Assembly (NCBI RefSeq): GCF_029633865.1
Contig: NC_079216.1
Span: 62,130,915-62,194,914, forward strand
Reading direction: 5' to 3'
Length of the DNA stretch: 64,000 nucleotides
Source of the DNA: Lampris incognitus
Taxonomy: Eukaryota > Chordata > Actinopteri > Lampriformes > Lampridae
A program made the position numbers and the translations under genes. Under the pieces are notes generated by a model, which saw nothing but the letters and a program-made list of their open reading frames with translations, did not search any database and was not told where the DNA came from. The stretch's first letter is position 1. Each line of letters begins with the position of its first letter. This document shows, in pieces, positions 56,285 to 64,000 of this stretch.

Positions 56285-56756
56285 GTTAGTACGTTATCAG
56301 CACTTGTATGCGTCTAAAAAACACTCAACTGTTTAAATGGTCCAATTAGTCTTGGGGTCGTTCTAATTTGCCCCCACAGACTCCCCTCACTCAACATAAC
56401 AGGCTAAAACTCAGCCCACGTCCAGGAAAAGTTAAATAAAATGTGATTCATTCAAAAGGCAATTTAATGGTCGGACTCAGGAATCGGAGCCAATTTCCTA
56501 TTACGCAACGGCGGAGGAAAACAAACTGGGTCACGTTCGCTGTCCTCAGACATTACCGTAATACCCGTAGTTTTCCTTCCCCGGCTATCGATTTTCCTTT
56601 ACACCCTATTCTCTCACGTCGACAACTCCCCCCGCGTTGCTTTCGGTTTTTCGCGAAGGCGACTCTACAAGAGAGCGCTTCTCGCCCTCGGCTCCTGCGC
56701 AATAATCGACGGGCTCTTCTATTACCAGCTTTGCGGTACCGTGGGGCGGGGGGGGT
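56285..56756 (+). promoter_or_regulatory. Probable promoter and 5' UTR of the paracaspase gene
   Basis: GC content and CpG rise from about 56560 into the first coding exon, as in a CpG-type vertebrate promoter. No TATA box is evident. A G-tract precedes the start codon. Confidence 0.4.
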
Positions 56757-59700
56757 ATGAGTGTTTTTCGGTGTTCCGGGAAGAGGGACGGCGGGTCAAA
56801 GCTCGCGAAAGTGAGACGCCGTCCCAGTGTACGACGCTCTCCCCGTGGCCGCTGCACGCGCACCGACCCGCTACATAGTTTCAACCCAGGTACGTTCCGT
56901 TCTACCCGTCCATCCATCCCGCTGTCGCTTTCTTGCTTTCTTACTTTCAGGTTTTCCTTTATTAATCGAGTCTTAGTTTGAGTAATGACAATGGAATAAT
57001 ATAGGAAAATAAAAGCCTCGCTGAAAAACACGGCTCACCCATGTCGGGTCATCGTGAAGTAACACCCCCCCCAACCCCACCCCCTTAATAAAAGACTTTA
57101 TTATAGCTTTACGGGTCATTGTACAGCGATATTTAACCGTTTCCCCTCGACATCACAGTTACCTTTTGGGGCACAATGCGTGCACCCGTTATCAAGGTTC
57201 CCGGCAGGAGAGAGAGTACACAAGCCACTGTTGACATCCAACTTTGTTTCTGTCCCATCTGTATAAGTGCCAGTTTGAAACGTCGCCCAAAAATCCTGTT
57301 CTCTTTTATGTGTCACTGAAGTTGAAACGATTTCACCCGAAAAGACGACAGGAGGGGGCCTCACCACAGTGTTTGTGTTTTGCAGGATTAAGAGGACAAT
57401 GCAGTGATGACCGAATGCCCCCCCAAAATCTGCCGAAGAATGATCAGCCATCAGCAAAATACACATAGTATGTATATCCATCCATTATCCATATATATAT
57501 ATATGTAGGGAAATTTTTTTTTAATACATAGCAGTACAAGCTTGTTTCGCGCGTCGCGCACTCATTAGCTGCTAATCAGCAGCTGAGGATGATGATGATG
57601 AGGAGCTGATGATTTAGCAGCTGATGATGATGATGATGATGATGATGATGAGCTGATGATTTAGCAGCTGATGATGATGATGATGATGATGATGAGCTGA
57701 TGATTTAGCAGCTGATGATGATGATGATGAGCTGATGATTTAGCAGCTGATGATGATGATGATGAGCTGATGATGAGCTGATGATTTAGCAGCTGATGAT
57801 GATGATGATGAGCTGATGATTTAGCAGCTGATGATGATGATGAGCTGATGATTTAGCAGCTGATGATGATGATGATGATGAGCTGATGATTTAGCAGCTG
57901 ATGATGATGATGATGAGCTGATGATTTAGCAGCTGATGATGATGATGATGATGATGAGCTGATGATGAGCTGATGATTTAGCAGCTGATGAGTGCGCGAC
58001 GCACAAAACAAGCGTGTACTGCTATGCATTAGAAGTTTTGTCCTTACATCTACATTGATATTCAGCTCCTCATTTGTTGAGCACTTTTATCAACACAATT
58101 GATGGTTTCCGAAAAAAAATAAATCAAGTTTATATTATATATGGTATAGTATGTATATATAAAACATATTTTAAGGGACTTTTAACATGATCTAAATTCT
58201 TATTTATTTATTTATTTATTTTACAGATATTGTAATAGTTCGCCATCCCGAGTCTGTCTGTGTACCAGTCAACTATAAGGTGACTCTCTGTGTCCGCGCT
58301 GAGGGCTTTGGTGTCCTGAATTACCAGTGGTTTACGTCTGACAACCAGGAGGTGTGTTGCCCATAGAAAAGAGCTGAAAAGAGAGGGGAAAAAAAGACAG
58401 GCTGCAAAAAATTTGGTGCAAGAAAGTTTGTTTTTCTTCTTACTCTTCAGCCTGTATGCATGGATACCGCTGTATTAAGTAATATTAACTTATGTATTCA
58501 AGGTGTACGGTGCCACTCAAGCGGACCTGACCGTCAAAGCGAAGAAAAATCTGCCCTACGTGTGTCGAGTGAACGATCAGTTCTCCAACTGTGTATTCAG
58601 TGAATGGGCCAAAGTGAAGGTTTTGGACGTTAATGAATCAGGTATGCGTTGGCTTATTGTAGAAGGTGATCTATTAAATAGCAATGCGGCGTGTTTTCGC
58701 CCGTCCCATAGTAAGCACATTGGAGATTGCCTTTGCTCAATGCGAACGGCCCCATTCTGTGCACACTGTCTGCCTATATACGTGTAGGTTTGAATACACC
58801 TTTCTTTCCCGACGTCTTCAGGTCTGCCAGAACAATGGCAGGGCAACCCCCACATTTTTGTCAACCCTGAACCCCAGAGGGTCCGGCCGGGGGAGAAAGT
58901 TACCCTCTGCTGTGCTGCATTTGGCATCCCCTCTCCAAGGTATCAGTGGTACAGAAATGGACTGCTCCTGCTGGACCAGACCAGTGAAAGCCTGCAGGTA
59001 AGGAAGACTGGACTACTTTTCACATAGTGAAGAAGACAAACAATCTTGTGAACACGGTCTCTTGTTGTTGCCTGTAGATAGACGGTGCAACATGGAAGCA
59101 CGAAGGATCATACCTGTGCGCTGTGTCCAATAGAAAGCAAGAGATATGGACAGAGGCAGCTGATATTCATATAGGTAATTAAAAGTGACACTGATCTCTT
59201 GTAAAATGTTGGAACGTGATCGCCTATTCTAGACTAATCGAGGAACACGCTGTCAACCGTTTTGTCGGCTGTTTATTTTAATTCGAGTCAAAGTGGGAGT
59301 TCAGATTTTCTTCAAATTTTCCTCCGTTTCTACTTCCTCCATTATGAATGATGTAGTCACAAAGTCCTCTGAATTATTCCACTGATTTGATTCTTGGGTG
59401 TGATTTTTTTTTTCCACTTTGCTGTGGATTTGAGGTACTTTCCCATTTTTCAGAAAAAAAAAAAAGAAAAGAAAAGAAGGAAGTCAGTCGGCTCAAAATA
59501 GTGTTCAGTCAAAGCCAGGGGCAAGAGACAGGAAAGTGATGAAAAATGAAACTCATTCTTGCAAGGTTTCCCTTTTTTTAACATTCGTCAAGCCTCTATT
59601 GTGGTACGTACAGTAAAATCACAACCGATATTTGACTTGTAGATTAATGATAAGATCGGCCGTGTACCGCCCGCGTCGTGTTGTAAGGTTTTTGGGTTTA

Positions 59701-62700
59701 TTTATCAAGTTGCCAAACGTAGGGTTCACAAAAATAAAAGCGGCATTCTTTCTTTTTTCTTATTTCAGTGCCAGTTGATCCTCATCCTGCTGCGATGCAC
59801 ACAGGTAAGGCTCTATGTAAAGCCACGCGGTGTCGGGTGTCCGGGTAGCGTAGCGGTCTGTTCCGTTGCCTACCGACACGGGGGTCGCCGGTTTGAATCC
59901 CTGTGTTGCCTGTGGTTTTCAAAAAAGAATAAAAGCGGCATTCTTTCTTTTTTCTTATTTCAGTGCCAATTGATCGTCATCCTGCTGCAATGCACACAGG
60001 TAAGGCTCTATGTAAAGCAATGTGGTGTCGGGTGTCCGGGTAGCGTAGCGGTCTATTCTGTTGCCTACCAACACGGGGCTCGCCGGTTCGAATCCCCATG
60101 TTGCCTGCGGCTTGGTCGGGCATCCCTACAGACACAGTTGGCTGTGTCTGTGGGTGGGAAGCCGGATGTGGGTATGTGTTGTGGTCGCTGCACTAGCGCT
60201 TTTTCTGGTCGGTTGGGGCACCTGTTTGGGGGGGGGGGGATAGCGTTATCCTCCCACACGCTAGGTCCCCCTGGTGAAACTCCTCATTGTAAAGTGAAAA
60301 GAAGTGGCTGGCGACTCCACGTGTATGGGAGGAGGCATGTGGTAGTCCGCAGCCCTCCACGGATCGGCAGAGGGGGTGGAGCAGCGGCCGGGACGGCTCG
60401 GAAGAGTGGGGTAATTGGCCGGGTACAACTGGGGAGAAAAAGGGGGGGGAAAAGGGACTACGGTGTCAACTCAAGACTGCTTTTATGTATTCTCTGCTTT
60501 TGTTATAAAAGAAAGCTGTTTTGCACCCAGTATTTCGTCATGTGACCCTTAACCGAAATCCTACTTTGGCCTTTGTTTTAGCAACCGACAAAGTAGCTCT
60601 GCTTATCGGCAACCTGAATTACTACCACCATCCGGGCTTGTTGGCCCCTACCATGGACGTACACGAGCTGGCTAACCTCCTACAACAACTTGGCTTCAGA
60701 GTGGTGTCGCTCCTTGATCTCACCAGAGAAGAGATGGAAGCTAAAATTGACGAGTTCATACAGCTCCTCGACTGGGGAGTATATGGTAAGCTTCGTTAGT
60801 ATTGCTATCATCACGCAATTTGTAGATCAGTCAAACTCGGCGTGTAACTCGGGAGTATTGCCACAATATTGCATGTACTGTGAGCAAAAGTTGCAAGATT
60901 TTGTGGAATCTGAAACCTCTCAAAATTTCCCAGCACTTCCTTGGCCCTTATCTGTCATTCTCCACTTGTCATGGGTCACGAACCCATGCTGCTGATCAAA
61001 AACTGTGCGCATGTCTTGGCTGAAGGATGTGGCTCAGGGGGCAGATAAGAGGCCTCGGAGAAAGCAGGCCTGAGCCCAGTTCATGTTCACAGCTACATGC
61101 CTTGCTATGTTTAGGAGTCGTTGTACCGCTGTAACACTTTTGAAATGGTCGATTCGTTGAGTGTCTGGGTGTTGAGCAAAGCCAACGAGCTGTCTGTTTA
61201 ACTCGTCAATTTCAAGAATTCAGTGTCCGATTAAACCGAGACTGAGACATATGTCTCAACCAAATGATCTATAGTCACCCCTGTAAGTTATCACACGCAG
61301 TTAAGATTTTTGTTGTGAGAAGTCCGGGTAGCGTAGCGGTCTATTCCGTTGCCTACCAACGTGGGGGGTCGCCAGTTCGAATCCCCTTGTGACCCTCCGG
61401 CTTTGTTGGGCGTCCCTACAGACACAATTGGCCGTGTCTGTGGGTGGGAAGCCGGATGTGAGTGTGTCCTAGTCACTGCACTAGCGCCTCCTCTGGTCAG
61501 TCGGGGCGGAATAGCATGATCCTCCCACGCACTACGTCCCCCTGGCGAAACGCCTCACTGTCGGGTGAAAAGAAGCGGCTGGCGACTCCACGTATATACT
61601 GGAGGAGGCACGTGGTAGTCTGCAGCCCTCCCCGGCTCGGCAGAGGGGTTGGGGCAGTTACCAGAATGGGTTGGAAGAGTGGGGTAATTGGCCGTATACA
61701 ATTTGGGAGGAAAAAAGGGGGGGGGGGAATCTGTACCTTTTCAATACAACAGACCGGCACACCAGTAACAGGAGCGATGATAGAGCTACAGTATAAGGTT
61801 GCCCTCCTGATAGAGAAAAACATGTTCATTGTGTAGTAAAAGTGATGTACTGGAAACTACACCGCTGTATCACAGTAACAACCCTCTATTACTACTGGCT
61901 ATACTGTATTAGTAAAAACGAGTCAGAGATAATTCAGAGCTTAAAATAGTAGCTGTACAATGAGTCGGGATCTCTAAATATGGACTATTGCCCTTCGGCC
62001 GCTACATTTTCCAGTCACTTCTCACGTAAGGTTGAGGGTTTAGGATACTTCCAATTCATCATTTAGTTTATATATCCTACCCTTCGTGATTAGGGAATTA
62101 AACGTTACATGGGAGTTACATTTTTTGGGGAATTAAATGACATAAATTTCCGGCAAACAGATTCTAACAGCCCTGTCCATGGAAAGCAATATCCCTCGTA
62201 ACAAAAAAACAAAATGTTTTCTCATTCTTGGCAGGCCTTTTCTACTATGCAGGCCACGGATATGAGCGCTCCGGGAGAAATTACTTGGTGCCTGTTGACG
62301 CCCCGCAGCTATATCAACCTGCTCACTGCGTCTGTGTGCAGAGGGTCATGCTCGACATGCAGGAAAAAAGCACCGCCCTGAGTGTAATCCTATTGGATAC
62401 CTGTAGAAAATGGTAGGTGTCAAGACTAAGCTCCGTTTTTTGACTCCAGAGTTGGTCTGTAAACAGTAGTCGTTATATCCATTTCAGCCGTTTGTCTTAA
62501 TCACTTGCTTTTTGGGCGTTATTAGATATTAAGATATAATTTATTAGCTCATGAGAGTCAAATTCCTTGGTCAATAAAGTTGATGACGATTCTGATGTAA
62601 TTATCTCATCCAAAGCTGTGTTTGTTTTGTTTTTCAAGGTACAACCAGGCTTGCATACCCTCAGAAATAATGCCTTCGAAACCCCACGGAAATACTGTTT

Positions 62701-63087
62701 ATGGTTATGCCACGTACGTACTTAACCACAGTTACCTGCTTTATAAATGTCCTACTAAAAAAAACATAAACATCACTACAAGTCCAGATCATGTCTGAGG
62801 TAGCATACAAGGATATTTGTCAATTTATGATAATTATTTTTTCCAGATATGCGACCTAATTTTTCTGGGAGTAGAGCAAATCAGAACTTGATTTATAGGC
62901 TTATTGTTTGTGTAAAGAACCTTGTTTCATGACTTTATGTAAAACCATTTCCTTTCCAGATGTGAAGACGCCGAGGCCTTCGAGGTCCAGGATGGAGGGA
63001 AGAGCACTGGAATCTTCACCAAATACTTAAACAAACACATCTTACAGTCTAAAAAAGTTACCCATATCTTGGAACAGGTGTCTGAGG
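56757..63087 (+). CDS. MALT1-like paracaspase, 5' part (gene continues beyond window), no death domain seen
   Basis: Coding exons: 56757-56889, 58227-58351, 58503-58641, 58822-58997, 59078-59174, 59769-59804 (with a duplicate at 59964-59999), 60582-60785, 62235-62412, 62639-62713 and 62960-63087. All have GT/AG borders in phase. An arginine-rich 44-residue start is joined directly to Ig1 (~45-132; VTLCVRAEGFG...YVCRVNDQ) and Ig2 (~133-223; VTLCCAAFGIPSPRYQWYRN). The paracaspase domain starts at DKVALLIGNLNY (~238). Catalytic His lies in YYAGHGYE (~311) and Cys in LLDTCRKW (~360). S1-pocket acids for arginine cleavage are kept (APTMD ~261, LLD ~358, DAEAFE ~393). MALT1 cleaves after Arg in Bcl10-linked NF-kB signalling. 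Divergence from MALT1, the missing death domain and the alpk3/slc28a1 neighbourhood suggest a PCASP2/3-type paralogue. Confidence 0.85.
57529..57574 (-). ncRNA. Hammerhead ribozyme relative, left copy
   Basis: The minus strand shows helix I TAGCAG/CTGCTA, a GC-rich helix II and GAAAC, but the CTGATGA box reads CTAATGA. The core change probably abolishes cleavage. Confidence 0.75.
57979..58024 (+). ncRNA. Hammerhead ribozyme relative, right copy
   Basis: The plus strand shows TAGCAG-CTGATGA-GTGC-GCGAC-GCAC, then AAAAC where GAAAC is expected, and CTGCTA closing helix I. The core change probably abolishes cleavage. Confidence 0.75.
59736..60120 (+). repeat. Tandem duplication (~195 bp) containing a 36-nt paracaspase exon and a SINE head
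   Basis: The block from aataaaagcggcattctttc through the 36-nt exon and the SINE start recurs 195 bp later. The exon copies (59769-59804 and 59964-59999) differ at three bases: two amino-acid changes (V to I, P to R) and one silent change. Both keep the acceptor tttcag and donor gtaagg and the same phase. The unit ends inside the SINE, so the SINE was inserted before the duplication. Confidence 0.88.
59835..59919 (+). mobile_element. SINE family S head, first (partial) copy
   Basis: The first ~85 bp of the SINE, with A and B boxes, truncated at the duplication junction. Confidence 0.75.
60030..60451 (+). mobile_element. SINE family S copy in the paracaspase gene
   Basis: A full-length member of the family at 29153, from gggtgtccgggtagcgtagc to the G-rich tail after gggtaattggccgggtacaa. 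It is inserted 30 bp downstream of the second copy of the 36-nt exon. Confidence 0.88.
60786..62234 (+). other. Paracaspase intron
   Basis: The intron between the exons encoding the start of the protease domain and the catalytic dyad. It holds one SINE (61319-61729) and otherwise unrecognised sequence. Confidence 0.5.
61319..61729 (+). mobile_element. SINE family S copy in a paracaspase intron
   Basis: Same family, from gaagtccgggtagcgtagcg to the G-tract at 61717-61729. Confidence 0.85.
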
Positions 63088-64000
63088 GTAAGTATCATAA
63101 GGGGGTGGGGGGGGGGGGATTGGATTTGATGCCGCTTCAACTCCATCCCTCAAGCCCCATGGCCATTTTTTGAGGGCATGATTCCCAACCTCTAATGAAA
63201 AAAATGATCTGAATGGATATAATGTTACATGATAGTGTGTCACTGGCAAGAAAAGATAGCTGTTGATATATGTTGTTGTGTCATCGTGGAACTTCTTTCC
63301 ACCAACATCGTCTGTGAGACATGCTAAGATGGCCCTAACTCACGAAAGAGTGCCAAAACAATTTTTATATGTATATTTCCTGCACCCAAGACATGTTACA
63401 ACAAGCTTTTTGAATAATGTGTGATATCATGTCTTAAATCTACCCTCAGGAAGTCTACATAAGAGATTGATTGCAGCCAGGGTTTAATCTGATAGTTTAG
63501 CCAAGTAGGTGGAGCACAGGATATATTGACAACCCCTTCTCATTGGCTATGAGATTTGGTGTTGTTGACGTAAGAAGTGCAGGTAGCTGTGAGCGGGTAG
63601 AGGTGGGGAAGTTCTCTTAATTTCCACTCCTGTGTGTGTGCTTGGAACTTTGAGGGTAGCCTCTTTGGTAGTATAATTTTGTGGTGATGGCTCTGCATTA
63701 CTATGTGACCTCATTCTATGGAATTTATACTTGGCTGGAGAACAGCAGGAAACCTGAGCGCTGGAGAGTCCAAGACAGCTGCTTTGCTGTTTTTGCACCC
63801 ACTCCCACTGCTGTCTTGGGCTCAGTCAAGTCAAGGCTGCATCAGGATAGGATGCTTTGGTATCTATATCCATATCTATATCTATCTGGAGAGAGTTGTT
63901 GATAGTCTTCTGTCTACTACTAATCCTCTCCAAAGCTATAAAATGTAAAATAGCTCATTTGTATCCAGGGCCTTGACTATTATTTCAGTTCATTATTTTC
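63088..64000 (+). other. Paracaspase intron reaching the window edge
   Basis: It begins with a gtaagt donor. A G-tract at 63103-63118 and unique-looking sequence follow. No further exon was recognised before the window ends. Confidence 0.5.

Larger units (their letters stand above)
57505..58075. repeat. Inverted Penelope/hammerhead ends around a CTGATGA minisatellite
   Basis: The left end (57515-57580) and the right end (57978-58045) are inverted copies of the hammerhead-bearing terminal region seen at 48990-49080 (aatacatagcagtacaagct and its counterpart). Between them, 57585-57977 consists of about ten units of the form tttagcagctgatga(tga)n followed by gctgatga. It sits in intron 1 of the paracaspase gene. 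Confidence 0.85.

Noticed and set aside
56606-57031. 141-codon minus-strand frame over the paracaspase first exon
   Set aside because: It overlaps a GC-rich promoter and exon in antisense with no domain or splice support.
57585-57977. GAT/ATG repeat as a CRISPR-like array
   Set aside because: The repeat has no unique spacers, the genome is eukaryotic, and the unit is explained by a hammerhead core expansion.

Overview
The window is vertebrate, and almost certainly from a ray-finned (teleost) fish. It holds long intron-rich genes with GT/AG splice sites, fish-type L2/CR1 and RTE-like LINEs, several tRNA-derived SINEs, hAT and Tc1 DNA transposons, and Ty3/gypsy, Ty1/copia and Penelope-like retroelements. 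Many (GT)n, (GATA)n and (TA)n microsatellites are also present. No prokaryotic feature is seen.

Layout. 1-25 kb is a transposon graveyard built by repeated nesting. A PNMA-type gypsy element on the minus strand has a long terminal repeat that was hit by a hAT element, and that hAT was hit by a palindromic Tc1 element. Next come two LINEs, one inside the other. A gypsy element with a tRNA-Trp primer site follows, interrupted by a second gypsy element that looks whole. A copia element sits inside the leader of another LTR element. Through this region runs a family of very short LTR elements whose repeats carry a tRNA-like A-box/B-box module.

25-64 kb holds three host genes. (1) A concentrative nucleoside transporter, slc28a1-like, runs on the plus strand over 25386-33035; 18 coding exons chain in phase to 644 codons. 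(2) alpk3, an Ig-containing alpha-kinase, runs on the minus strand over 35566-50090; 13 coding exons chain in phase to 1921 codons. (3) A MALT1-like paracaspase starts at 56757 on the plus strand and leaves the window. slc28a1 and alpk3 converge tail to tail; alpk3 and the paracaspase diverge. As I recall, ALPK3 and SLC28A1 are neighbours in human, whereas MALT1 lies beside ALPK2, the ALPK3 paralogue. The paracaspase here may therefore be a MALT1 paralogue (PCASP2/3 type) kept in fish and lost in mammals. Its first exon splices in phase straight into the first Ig domain, so no death domain is visible.

Introns and spacers hold SINEs, a tandem array of four ~0.82-kb units derived from a LINE, three head-to-tail 299-bp hAT miniature elements, and a Penelope-like fragment with a textbook hammerhead ribozyme. 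Two inverted hammerhead relatives flank a minisatellite built from the ribozyme's own CTGATGA core.

Most notable: the miniature LTR elements with a Pol III-like tRNA module (8.7-25 kb), the hammerhead-derived minisatellite (57.5-58.0 kb), and the death-domain-less paracaspase with a freshly duplicated 36-nt exon (59.77 and 59.96 kb). All coordinates come from reading by eye. No alignment, folding or database search was run.
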